In this document: positions 52,572-60,615 of the stretch, piece by piece | Position numbering within the stretch: position 1 is the first letter of the stretch | Layout of the letters: every line of letters begins with the position of its first letter | Assembly: GCA_966211675.1 (NCBI GenBank) | Contig: CBIHPK010000003.1 | Coordinates: forward strand, 62,001 to 126,000 | Origin: SCUS01 sp966211675 | GTDB lineage: Bacteria > Myxococcota_A > Polyangia > Polyangiales > Ga0077539 | Direction: 5' to 3' | Length of the DNA stretch: 64,000 nucleotides | Notes under the pieces: model-generated | Told to the model about the DNA's origin: nothing | Database searches by the model: none | What the model saw: only the letters and a program-made list of their open reading frames with translations | Position numbers and translations under genes: made by a program

Positions 52572-54809
52572 GTGATCCCCGTCGGAGAGAAGCTTGGTGG
52601 CCGGTACTTCGTCCTCGCGGTGATCGACCCCGCGAAGGTCGACGAGCTGCACGAGGTGCGAGACGCGCAGGGCACCATCTCGTACGCGCAGTGCCTCCTC
52701 GGCACCCCGATGCCCCCAGCGCCCTTCGAGGCGCTGCGCGGCGAGCTCGCCGCCATCCCCGCGAGCCGGCTCTATCGCCGCCCCGACGAGGTCGTGCGCA
52801 GCGCCCTCGGGGTGCCCGCCGCGATCTTCCGCCAGGCCCACCCGATCGCCCTCTCGCAGCGCCTCGCCTCGCTCTTCTCGGGCGACGTCGACGAGCGCCG
52901 CCGCGCCGCGCTCCGCACCCTGGTCGCGTGGTTCGCGCCGCTCGCCGAGGAGCTCAACAACCTCCACGCGGTCGGCATCATCCACGGCGCCATCACCCTC
53001 GACCGGCTGCACGTCATCGAAGACCGCGGCACCGAGCGCCTCGGCCTCTCGGGCTTCGGCATCGAGGCCGCCGCGCGCCTCGCCGCCGCGAAGCCCCGGC
53101 CCGCCCCGAGGGTGGACTTCGCGGGCCTCGCGCTCGCGCTCCAGGCGGCGATGGAGCGCACCGGCGCCCGGCCCGACGGCGCGGCGGTGGTGCGCTGGGA
53201 GATGCTCCGCAACTGCGCCCGCGCGGGAGACCACCCGGCGCTGCAGTCGGGCCTCGCGCTCGCCAACGCGATCCGCCAGCTCATCGACGAGCCCGCGCGG
53301 CGCATCTCCCTGGGCAACCTCACCGCCGTCGGCGGCGCCGCCCTCCCTCCCTCCGCGGGCGACGATCGCGTCGGCTCCGCGACCGCCCCGTCGGGCAGCT
53401 ACGCCCAGGGCCCCGCGCTCGGGGCCACGAGCGACCCGAGCGCCCTGGTCGCCTCGCCCTTCATCGCCCCGCCGGAGGTGCAGACCCGCGCCGACGCCCG
53501 GCGACGCCGAGTGCTCATCGCAGCCGGGGCCGCCGTGGCGGTGGTCGCGACCGCGGCGATCGTCACGCTCACCGGCCGCGGAGCGCCGACGGACGGCGGA
53601 GTGCCGGTGCGGGTCCGGGTGTCGGTGCCCACCCGCTGCGGAGACGAGCCCCTCGTGCCGCCCCGCTCCATCCCGGTCGCGTCCGCTCCCTCCGCGCTCG
53701 GATCGTTCTGCCTCGGCGACGCCCAGGAGGTCGCGGTCATCGCCCAGGTCGACGACACCCTGGTGCTCGGCCGCCGGCGCAGCACCCGCGGCTCGCGCTT
53801 CGACGAGCGGCCCACGGTGGTCGCGGAGGGCGTGGCGCAGGCCGGCACCTCCGTCTCCGGTCCCGTCGGCTGGACCAGCTGGATCTCTCGCACCGGGGCG
53901 GTCTTCGGCCTCGCTCGCGTCGACCGCCAGGTGCAGCGCATTCCGATCCGCACGCCGGGCCTCACCGCGGGGTCCTTCCGCGGCGCGATGCTGCTGCGGG
54001 CCGACGCCACCGGCGCGTGGATCGGCACGACCTACGTGGTCGACGGGCGCGAGCGCGCGGCGGTGGTCGAGCTCGCGGCGCACCACAACGACGAGCCCCG
54101 CGTCGCCACCGTGTACCTCATCAGCGGGGGCGCCGTGGTGGCCGCGATCCCTGGCGACCCGGCGACGCTGCTGCTGCGCCAGGAGGTCGACGGGCACCGC
54201 ACCTTCACGGCGGCGTCGCTCCCGCTCAACACCCTCGCGGGCCTCTCGACGGCGACCGACGCGGACGCCGGGAGCGCCGACGCCGGGGGCGCCGACGCCG
54301 GAACCACGGACACCACCGCCATGCGGGAGCTCTCGGCGCAGGTGCTCGTCCGCTCGGCCTCGTGGACGGCGCCGGCCGGAGCCATCCATTTCGCCAACCT
54401 CGGCACCGGGGCCGCGGGCTCGTCGCGGAGGTTCCTGGCGACGGTGGCGGGCGCGGCGGACGGCGGCTGCGAGGGGGCCGACTGCGAGGGCCACGGCGCC
54501 GTGCTGGTGCTGGAGTTTCCTCCGAGGGGCGACGCGCTCGTCCGCGAGATCGAGCACCGGGGCCACGGCCAGATGATCTCCCACGGGGTGAACAACACCG
54601 TCGTGGCGGCGGTGACGCGCGAGAGCGACGGCGCGCTGGTGCCCCACCTGCTCGACGCCGGCAGCGAGGGCCGAGCGCAGCACTGGGTGCTCGGCGGCCT
54701 CGACCACGCCGCCGTGGTGACCTGCGGCGACGAGCCCTGGCTGGCCTTCGCGCAGGGCTCTCCGCAGCTGCAGATCGGGGCCATCCCGCTCGCCTGCGCG
54801 CTGCGCTGA
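52572..54809 (+). CDS. Membrane pseudokinase with extracellular propeller-like domain (copy 2)
   Basis: 745 residues, starting with GTG 28 nt after the previous gene and similar along its length. IPVGEKLGGRYFVLAVI is the N-lobe start. The catalytic loop is VGIIHGAITLDRLHVI (His138-Gly139), the DFG motif is GLSGFGIEAAAR (Gly161), and the VAIK lysine is absent. A membrane helix at about 314-333 (LIAAGAAVAVVATAAIVTL) precedes the exported half. It contains TSWISRTGAVFGLARVD, TGAWIGTTYVVDGRERA and an Ala/Gly/Asp repeat (DADAGSADAGGADAG). A complex between the two copies would explain their tandem arrangement. Overlap with the next gene on the opposite strand is nil (stops abut). Confidence 0.76.
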   Translation: MIPVGEKLGGRYFVLAVIDPAKVDELHEVRDAQGTISYAQCLLGTPMPPAPFEALRGELAAIPASRLYRRPDEVVRSALGVPAAIFRQAHPIALSQRLASLFSGDVDERRRAALRTLVAWFAPLAEELNNLHAVGIIHGAITLDRLHVIEDRGTERLGLSGFGIEAAARLAAAKPRPAPRVDFAGLALALQAAMERTGARPDGAAVVRWEMLRNCARAGDHPALQSGLALANAIRQLIDEPARRISLGNLTAVGGAALPPSAGDDRVGSATAPSGSYAQGPALGATSDPSALVASPFIAPPEVQTRADARRRRVLIAAGAAVAVVATAAIVTLTGRGAPTDGGVPVRVRVSVPTRCGDEPLVPPRSIPVASAPSALGSFCLGDAQEVAVIAQVDDTLVLGRRRSTRGSRFDERPTVVAEGVAQAGTSVSGPVGWTSWISRTGAVFGLARVDRQVQRIPIRTPGLTAGSFRGAMLLRADATGAWIGTTYVVDGRERAAVVELAAHHNDEPRVATVYLISGGAVVAAIPGDPATLLLRQEVDGHRTFTAASLPLNTLAGLSTATDADAGSADAGGADAGTTDTTAMRELSAQVLVRSASWTAPAGAIHFANLGTGAAGSSRRFLATVAGAADGGCEGADCEGHGAVLVLEFPPRGDALVREIEHRGHGQMISHGVNNTVVAAVTRESDGALVPHLLDAGSEGRAQHWVLGGLDHAAVVTCGDEPWLAFAQGSPQLQIGAIPLACALR

Positions 54810-55376
54810 TCAGGCCCGGCGCTCGAACTCCTCGGAGAACACCCGCACCGTCGGCGCGTCGATGTTGGTGAAGCGCAGCTCGCGCACCACGCTCCCGGGG
54901 TGCGCGGCGAACCATGCCTCCGCGCGCTCGAAGAGGATCTCCGCGCAGCGCTCCTTGGGGAAGCCGAAGATCCCCGAGCTGATGGCCGGCATGGCGACGG
55001 TGCTGCAGCCCTCGCGCTCGGCGAGGTCGAGGGTGTTGGTCACCGCCGCGCCCAGCTCCGCCTCCTCCGCGCGCCCTCCCCCGTGCCACACCGGACCCAC
55101 CGCGTGGATCACCATCCTCGCCGGGAGCATGTACCCGCGGGTGAGCGCGACCCCTCCGTTGGGCACCTGCCCGTGGCGGTCGACCCACTCGTCGCTCTCC
55201 AGCTGCAGGTCGATGCCCGCCCTGCGCAGGATCGCCCCGGCCACGCCGCCCCCGTGGGCGAGCCAGCCGTTGGCGGGGTTGACGACCGCGTCGACCGCCT
55301 CGCGCGTGAGGTCGCCGTGGACGACGGCGATGCGCTGGCCCGACGCGAGCACCCGGCTGGCCTTGATCTCGTTCAT
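54810..55376 (-). CDS. Macro-domain protein (ADP-ribose-binding/deacetylase-like)
   Basis: 188 residues, one macro domain. VVHGDLTREAVDAVVNPANGW holds the adenosine-binding Asp and the NPAN of the catalytic loop. LAHGGGVAGAILRRAG is the Gly-rich loop. TVAMPAISSGIFGFPKERC is the phosphate-binding loop. Members remove ADP-ribose from proteins or hydrolyse O-acetyl-ADP-ribose; the MacroD-like NPAN...GGGVxGAI motifs are intact. ATG 55376 is chosen; an in-frame TTG at 55418 is possible. It follows the pseudokinase gene tail-to-tail with no gap. Target unknown. Confidence 0.87.
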   Translation of the reverse strand: MNEIKASRVLASGQRIAVVHGDLTREAVDAVVNPANGWLAHGGGVAGAILRRAGIDLQLESDEWVDRHGQVPNGGVALTRGYMLPARMVIHAVGPVWHGGGRAEEAELGAAVTNTLDLAEREGCSTVAMPAISSGIFGFPKERCAEILFERAEAWFAAHPGSVVRELRFTNIDAPTVRVFSEEFERRA

Positions 55377-55438
55377 ACGCTGCGAACAGTCTAGGAAGGG
55401 TCGCGCGTCGAAGTCCAAGACGCGACCGAAGCCCTCGC

Positions 55439-56080
55439 TCAGGGAGCGAGTCGCTCGATCACCCAGCCCCCGCCGACGCGGCGGTAGCGCAGCCGGTCGT
55501 GCAGTCGGCTCGGCCGGCCCTGCCAGAACTCCACCGTCGAGGGGATGACCCGGTAGCCGCCCCAGTCCGCGGGCCTCGGCACCGGAGCCCCGGCGTAGCG
55601 CGCCTCGGCCTCGGCGAACGATCGCTCGAGCTCCGCACGACAGCCCACGACCCGGCTCTGGGGCGACGCGGTGGCGCCGAGCTGGCTCGCCCTGGGGCGC
55701 TGGGCGAAGTACGCGTCGGAGGTCGCGGCGTCGACCCGCTCGACCCGGCCCTCGACCCGCACCGAGCGCTCGAGGGGCAGCCAGAGGAAGACCAGCGCCG
55801 CGACCGGGTGCCCGGTGATCTCGCGCCCCTTGGCGCTCTCGTAGTTGGAGAAGAACACGAAGCCGTCGTCGTCGACGTCCTTGAGCAGGACGATGCGCGC
55901 CCGGGGCAGACCCTCCGCCGTCACCGTCGCGAGGGTCATCGCGTTGGGCTCATCGACCCCGGCGGCGTGCGCCTCGCTGAACCAGCGTCGAAACTCCATG
56001 AGGGGTTCGGGCGCCACCACGGACTCGTCGAGCGAGCTCGCGCGGTACTCCTTGCGCAGGTGCGTCAGCGTGTCTTTCAT
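55439..56080 (-). CDS. pdxH: Pyridoxamine/pyridoxine 5'-phosphate oxidase
   Basis: 213 residues, standard size. The family N-terminus LRKEYRASSLDES is followed by AMTLATVTAEGLPRARIVLLK, the FMN-binding strand pair. FVFFSNYESAKGREI and PVAALVFLWLPLERSVRVEG bind FMN. FAQRPRASQLGATASPQSRV and the C-terminal WQGRPSRLHDRLRYRR complete the active site for pyridoxal phosphate. It makes PLP from PNP/PMP in the cytosol. GGGAGGGGAG just before ATG 56080 supports the start. No other PLP-synthesis gene is adjacent. Confidence 0.93.
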   Translation of the reverse strand: MKDTLTHLRKEYRASSLDESVVAPEPLMEFRRWFSEAHAAGVDEPNAMTLATVTAEGLPRARIVLLKDVDDDGFVFFSNYESAKGREITGHPVAALVFLWLPLERSVRVEGRVERVDAATSDAYFAQRPRASQLGATASPQSRVVGCRAELERSFAEAEARYAGAPVPRPADWGGYRVIPSTVEFWQGRPSRLHDRLRYRRVGGGWVIERLAP

Positions 56081-56186
56081 CTCCCCTCCCACGTAGCGCC
56101 CCCGTCGCCCGCTGGGAAGGATCATCCTCGCGCTTGCATTGACACCCGAATGCGGCGAGAAACCGCAGCTCACCCGCGAGGAAACC

Positions 56187-57188
56187 ATGCGCCGCGTCCT
56201 TCCCTTCAGCTTCGCCCTCATCGCCGCCTGCTCCAGTGATCCGGCCGTCACGCCGACCAACGACGCGGGCGCCGACACCGGTCTCGCGGTCGACGCGCCC
56301 ATGGTCGACGCCCCCTCGGTCGACGCGCCCGCGGTCGATGCGCCCGCCGCCGACGTGCCCGTGACCGGAGACAGCGGGACCCCCACGCGCTGCGGCACCG
56401 AGCGCCCCACCGTGAGCGCGGTGCGCGGCACCGAGGGGCTCGTCATCGGCGCCGACGGGACGATCTACTACTCGCAGAGCCACGCCGTCGGTCGCATCCG
56501 CCCGGGCATGGCCCCGGAGCCGGGCTGGGCGCAGCTCCCCGCCGCCGCCTCGACCGTGTGGGGCATCGCGATCGACGTCCCCAACCACCGCCTGCTCGTG
56601 GCCTCGCCCGCGACGCGGATCATCTACTCCGTCGACCTCACCAGCGACACCCCGATGGGCGTCTCGTACCTGGCCAGCGCGGGCCAGGCCAACGGCCTCA
56701 CCATGGGCCCCGACGGCGCCCTCTACTACAGCGATTTCTCGGGCGGTCACGTGTACCGCGTCACCGGCGTCGACGCGGGCACCCGCACCCGGGTGACCCT
56801 GTCCACCATCCCCGGCGCCGACGGGCTCGCGTTCCACCGCGACGGCTCGCTCTACGTCGAGGGCTACAGCAACGGATCGCTGGTCAAGCTTACCCTCACG
56901 GGTAACATGGAGTCCGCCCGCGAGACCGTCGCGACGGGCCTCGTCGCCCCCGACGGGCTCGCCTTCGACGCGATGGACCGCATCTACATCGGCGGCGGCG
57001 GGACGCTGACCCGCCTTGACGCCGACGGCTCCAACCCCGAGGTGCTCCTGCGAGGCCTCTCGGCGCCGGCCAACGTGGAGTTCGGCGCGGGCGCACTCCC
57101 GTGCACGGACATCTACGTCGCCACCGGCGGCGCGATGGCGCGCTACGAGATGGGCGACACCGCGGGCGCTCGCGTCCCCTGGCACTGA
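56187..57188 (+). CDS. Lipoprotein with SMP-30/NHL-like beta propeller
   Basis: 333 residues. The signal peptide ends FALIAAC with the lipobox Cys11. A linker of VDAP repeats (VDAPMVDAPSVDAPAVDAP, residues about 30-50) precedes a propeller: GLVIGADGTIYYSQSHAVGR, GIAIDVPNHRLLVASPATR, GLTMGPDGALYYSDFSGGHV, GLAFHRDGSLYVEGYSNG and GLAFDAMDRIYIGGGGTL. Blades of the form GL-x-(F/M)-x2-DG-x-(L/I)-Y are typical of gluconolactonase/SMP-30 and NHL proteins. The acidic metal site of lactonases cannot be judged. Likely a periplasmic or surface enzyme or binding protein of unknown substrate. Confidence 0.78.
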   Translation: MRRVLPFSFALIAACSSDPAVTPTNDAGADTGLAVDAPMVDAPSVDAPAVDAPAADVPVTGDSGTPTRCGTERPTVSAVRGTEGLVIGADGTIYYSQSHAVGRIRPGMAPEPGWAQLPAAASTVWGIAIDVPNHRLLVASPATRIIYSVDLTSDTPMGVSYLASAGQANGLTMGPDGALYYSDFSGGHVYRVTGVDAGTRTRVTLSTIPGADGLAFHRDGSLYVEGYSNGSLVKLTLTGNMESARETVATGLVAPDGLAFDAMDRIYIGGGGTLTRLDADGSNPEVLLRGLSAPANVEFGAGALPCTDIYVATGGAMARYEMGDTAGARVPWH

Positions 57189-57232
57189 CCTGACCTCTCC
57201 CCCGGTCCTTCGAACGGAGACACACCCCCCCA

Positions 57233-57679
57233 ATGGCAGACCTGAAGAGCATCCTCACGGACCCGGCGCGCCGACAGCAGGTGATCAAAGACGCCGAGCG
57301 CCTCCTCGACGACGAGGTGGCGGCCAAGTCGGGGCTCTCGGGCCTCGCCATCAAGGCCGCCTTCAAGGTGGTCAAGGGCATGAAGCCGGGGATGATCCCG
57401 GACGTGGTCGACGGGCTTCTCGACGACTTCGCGACGCGGCTCGACCCGATCTACCAGGCCCACGTCGCGAAGGGCGGATCGATCGTCGACAACTTCACCG
57501 CGCGCAAGGGTGACGTCGCCGACGCGCTCCTCGGCATCACCGACGACCGCGCCAACCGCACCCGGCACACCACCCTGCGCAGCGCCTACCAGCAGCTCCG
57601 CCCGCAGGGGAAGAAGAACGTCGAAGAGGCCGTCCCGGGCATCGCCCGACTCATCGACAAGCACGCGCGCACCGCCTAA
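57233..57679 (+). CDS. DUF6918-type small protein
   Basis: 148 residues, soluble. MADLKSILTDPARRQQVIKD and LLDDEVAAKSGLSGLAIKAAF followed by GMIPDVVDGLLDDF are the recognised opening of this family, which is spread among actinobacteria and myxobacteria. Its function is unknown. The sequence is helical and rich in Asp, Lys and Ala, with no catalytic or metal-binding motif. It precedes nudC by 13 nt on the same strand and is probably cotranscribed with it; a functional link is not known. Confidence 0.75.
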   Translation: MADLKSILTDPARRQQVIKDAERLLDDEVAAKSGLSGLAIKAAFKVVKGMKPGMIPDVVDGLLDDFATRLDPIYQAHVAKGGSIVDNFTARKGDVADALLGITDDRANRTRHTTLRSAYQQLRPQGKKNVEEAVPGIARLIDKHARTA

Positions 57680-57692
57680 GTCTGCGCGGGCC

Positions 57693-58541
57693 ATGCTCGC
57701 GATCTTTCCCCCTCCAGACGATCGGTTCTCCCCCGGCTGCGACGCGGTGCCCGACCCTCGCCCCGACGACGCGCGCTGGTGCGTCTTCCGCGGCTCCGAG
57801 CTCCTGCTGTTGCAGCGCAACACCTCCGACGCCCCTTCCCTGCTCGACCGTTCGGCGGTCGAGGGCCTCGGCATGCTGCGGGCGCACCACGTCGGTCGGA
57901 TCGACGGTCACCCCGCCCTCGCCGGGGAGATCGCCCTCGGCGCCGGGCTGCCCGAAGGGCTCGTCGCGAGCAACCTCCGCGCGGCGGCGACGGCGCTCCC
58001 GGCGGCGGAGTGGACCGCGGCGGCGCTCGCCTCGCAGGTGCTCCACTGGGACCGCACCAACCGCTTCTGCGGCGACTGCGGCACGCCCATGACCCAGCCC
58101 GTCGCCACCGAGCGGGCGAAGCGCTGCGGGCAGTGCGGCCACGTGGTGTACCCCCGGGTCTCGCCGTGCGTGATCGTGCTCATCCACGACGGCCCCCGGA
58201 TGCTGCTGACGCGGCAGGCCTCGTGGCCCGCAGGGCGCTACGGGCTCGTGGCGGGCTTCGTCGAGGCGGGCGAGTCGCTGGAGTCCTGCGTGCGCCGCGA
58301 GGTGGCCGAGGAGACCGGGCTGCTGGTCGACGAGATCACCTACCAGGGCAGCCAGCCGTGGCCCTTTCCCCATCAGCTCATGATGGGCTTCGTCGCGCGC
58401 CACGCGGGCGGCGAGGTGGTCCTGCGCGACGGGGAGCTGGAGGAGGCGCGCTGGTTCGAGCCGGGCGCGCTGCCGACGCTGCCGCCGCGGCTGTCCATCG
58501 CGCGGTCGCTCATCGAGGACTTCCTCCGCCGCTCCCAGTGA
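57693..58541 (+). CDS. nudC: NAD(+) diphosphatase / NADH pyrophosphatase
   Basis: 282 residues. The zinc ribbon has four cysteines: FCGDCGTPM and RCGQCGHVVYPR. The Nudix box GFVEAGESLESCVRREVAEE follows. SQPWPFPHQLMMGF is the NudC-specific SQPWPFPxS-like motif 17 residues behind the Nudix box. The enzyme hydrolyses NAD(H) to NMN(H) and AMP and removes NAD caps from RNA 5' ends. The N-terminal about 120 residues show a NudC-type N-domain (LLLLQRNTSDAPSLL, LRAHHVGRIDG). Cytosolic. The final Ser of the SQPWPFPxS motif is replaced by His-Gln, a minor deviation. Confidence 0.92.
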   Translation: MLAIFPPPDDRFSPGCDAVPDPRPDDARWCVFRGSELLLLQRNTSDAPSLLDRSAVEGLGMLRAHHVGRIDGHPALAGEIALGAGLPEGLVASNLRAAATALPAAEWTAAALASQVLHWDRTNRFCGDCGTPMTQPVATERAKRCGQCGHVVYPRVSPCVIVLIHDGPRMLLTRQASWPAGRYGLVAGFVEAGESLESCVRREVAEETGLLVDEITYQGSQPWPFPHQLMMGFVARHAGGEVVLRDGELEEARWFEPGALPTLPPRLSIARSLIEDFLRRSQ

Positions 58542-58623
58542 GGTCTTTACAGTGCGCGGCGGGAGGCACTACACCCGCCGCCGCGCGCCCCGCGTCGACT
58601 GTGGGCGCCGGAGGAGACAGGCT

Positions 58624-59388
58624 ATGGAACTCAGCACCTTCAAGATCATCGTCACGGGCGGGGCGCAGGGCATGGGCGCGCACTTCGCGAAGCGTCTGGT
58701 AGAGGCCGGAGCGCAGGTCGCGGTCGGGGACGTGAAGGAGGACGGCCTCGCGTCGCTCGCGGCCTCGGTGACGGGTCCGGGCAAGCTGCACACGCGCAAG
58801 CTCAACGTGGCCGACGAGGCCGAGGTGGTGGACTTCGTCAACTGGGCGCACGGCGCGATGGGCGGGCTCAACGGCCTGATCAACAACGCCGGCATCCTGC
58901 GCGACGGGCTGCTGGTGAAGAAGGACCGCGAGACCGGCGCCATCACCAAGATGTCCCGCGACCAGTGGAACGCCGTCATCGACGTCAACCTCACCGGCGC
59001 GACCATGATCGCCCGCGAGGTCATCGCGAAGATGATGGAGACCAACACCCGCCCCGGCGTGATCGTGAACATGTCGAGCATCGCCCGCTACGGCAACCGC
59101 GGCCAGTCGAACTACAGCGCGGCGAAGGCGGCGCTCGCGGCCAACACGCTGACCTGGGCGCGGGAGTTCGGGGCCTACGGCATCCGCGTGGGCGCCATCG
59201 CGCCGGGGATGATCGAGACCCCGATGACCCAGGGCATGAACCAGAAGGCGCGCGACGCGCTGGTGGAGAAGGTCCCGGCGGGGCGCGTGGGCGTGCCGGA
59301 GGACATCTGGCTGGGCGTGCGCTTCGTGCTCGAGTGCGACTACTTCACCGGCCGCACCATCGACATCGACGGCGGCCTCTCGATGTAG
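58624..59388 (+). CDS. Short-chain dehydrogenase/reductase
   Basis: 254 residues. TGGAQGMGAHFAKRL is the TGxxxGxG dinucleotide-binding motif, and GLINNAGILRDGLL the NNAG strand. VIVNMSSIARYGNRGQSNYSAAK contains the catalytic Ser, then Tyr-x3-Lys (quoted as NMSSIARYGNRG and SNYSAAK). GAIAPGMIETPMTQGM is the PG motif region. FTGRTIDIDGGLSM closes the fold. It is similar to FabG and 3-hydroxyacyl-CoA dehydrogenases; the loop between NNAG and SS (KKDRETGAITKMSRDQ) is longer than in FabG, as in 3-hydroxy-2-methylbutyryl-CoA dehydrogenase-like proteins. Good RBS GGAGGAGA before ATG. Substrate not certain. Confidence 0.87.
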   Translation: MELSTFKIIVTGGAQGMGAHFAKRLVEAGAQVAVGDVKEDGLASLAASVTGPGKLHTRKLNVADEAEVVDFVNWAHGAMGGLNGLINNAGILRDGLLVKKDRETGAITKMSRDQWNAVIDVNLTGATMIAREVIAKMMETNTRPGVIVNMSSIARYGNRGQSNYSAAKAALAANTLTWAREFGAYGIRVGAIAPGMIETPMTQGMNQKARDALVEKVPAGRVGVPEDIWLGVRFVLECDYFTGRTIDIDGGLSM

Positions 59389-59392
59389 CCGA

Positions 59393-60583
59393 TCAGTGCC
59401 TCGGCCTCCTCAGCGAGATCACGTTCTGGCTGAGGAGGTTGTAGAGCGTGCGGAGCACCTCGAGCTGCGGCATCGTGGAGACGTCGATGATCTCCTCGAT
59501 GCTGGAGGTGCCGTCCACCAGCGAGAGCACGAAGCCCGCGCGGTGGTCGAGCGCCAGCCAGCGCAGCTCGGCGTGGGGGATCATCATCACCGGCACCTGG
59601 TCGAGCGCCCCGAGGCGGCCGACGTAGATCGCGCGGAGCTTGGTGCGCGAGGTGTCCGCGATGCGGCGCGCCTCGGAGTCGGTGCGGTCGATCTCGAGCA
59701 GGGTCTCGGCGAGGGAGAGCGCGCCGGTGAAGTCGCCGAGCTCGTAGCGGTCGATCATCTCGCGCCGGGTCGACGGGGGCGTGAGCACGCGCTGCGAGGC
59801 CGACGGGCGTGGCGGCGGCGGCGAGCGCTGGGCCTCCGGGGGGATGGGGTGAGGCACCACGGGGGTCTGCTGAGCGCGCGGCACCTCGGTCACGGGCACC
59901 ACCGGCGTCGAGCGCTGCTGCGTGGACTTCTCCGAGCGGCTCTCCACCCGCGGGAGCGAGCGCCCGGAGGTCGAGACGTCCTCGAACTCCAGGTCGTCGA
60001 GGTCGGCCGACGGAAGCTCCGGGTGCGCGGGCACCGGCGGTGGGCGCGACACCGCGGTTCGGCCTGACGCGCCCGGGAGGGGAACGACCTGCGGCGCGGG
60101 GCGGGCGACGGGCGCTCTCGGCACCGGCGTACGCTGGCGGTGCGTCCCAGACCGGGGGGGCGTCTCGGAGGGCCGGACGGGAGCGGCGGGCGCCTCGCTG
60201 GTCGGAGGGGGAGGAGGCGCGGTGGGGGGCGGCAGCGGGGTGGCGCCGAACATCATGGTCCCCTGGAAGCGCCGGGTGGTCTCGGGCTTCGGAGGCGCGG
60301 AGACGCTCACCGCCCCGATGGGAGCGATCGGCAGCGGCCCGCCGAAGTCCGTGAACTCCTCTTCGGACTGGACCTCGATCGGCGGAGGGACCGAGACCGA
60401 GGGGGTCTCCATGTCCCAGTCCCAGGAATCGGAGAGGGGATCCGGTGCGGGCGTGAGCTTCCGCGAAACCTCCGGCGGCCCGGGTGCCTTCGGGGCCGGC
60501 ACCGGAGACTCTTCATCCAGGAGATCGAACCAGTCGTCGATCTCCGATCCGGTCGGTGTCTTTCGGCCCTCACGGGTTGCCAT
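59393..60583 (-). CDS. Pro-rich protein with C-terminal myxobacterial domain
   Basis: 396 residues. The first about 280 residues are low-complexity, with many Pro, Ser and Thr (PLPPPTAPPPPPTSE, RSPPPPRPSASQRVL). The short acidic start contains IDDWFDLLDEE. A TPR-like helix pair follows (RYELGDFTGALSLAETLLE, DSEARRIADTSRTKL). The C-terminal 85 residues, with PVMMIPHAELRWLALDHRAGF, LSLVDGTSSIEEIIDVSTM and LEVLRTLYNLLSQNVI, form a small domain seen at the ends of many myxobacterial regulatory proteins. It may bind partners or sense. ATG 60583 is used; TTG 60586 is one codon upstream. Function unknown. It follows dnaK by 32 nt on the same strand. Confidence 0.76.
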   Translation of the reverse strand: MATREGRKTPTGSEIDDWFDLLDEESPVPAPKAPGPPEVSRKLTPAPDPLSDSWDWDMETPSVSVPPPIEVQSEEEFTDFGGPLPIAPIGAVSVSAPPKPETTRRFQGTMMFGATPLPPPTAPPPPPTSEAPAAPVRPSETPPRSGTHRQRTPVPRAPVARPAPQVVPLPGASGRTAVSRPPPVPAHPELPSADLDDLEFEDVSTSGRSLPRVESRSEKSTQQRSTPVVPVTEVPRAQQTPVVPHPIPPEAQRSPPPPRPSASQRVLTPPSTRREMIDRYELGDFTGALSLAETLLEIDRTDSEARRIADTSRTKLRAIYVGRLGALDQVPVMMIPHAELRWLALDHRAGFVLSLVDGTSSIEEIIDVSTMPQLEVLRTLYNLLSQNVISLRRPRH

Positions 60584-60615
60584 CAACGCAATCCTCTGGT
60601 TCCCCTCGTCAACAC

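Noticed and set aside
54240..54305. Ala/Gly/Asp repeat in pseudokinase copy 2 as a possible phase-variation tract
   Set aside because: The repeat unit is a multiple of three bases and degenerate; it encodes a linker of the kind seen in many exported proteins here.
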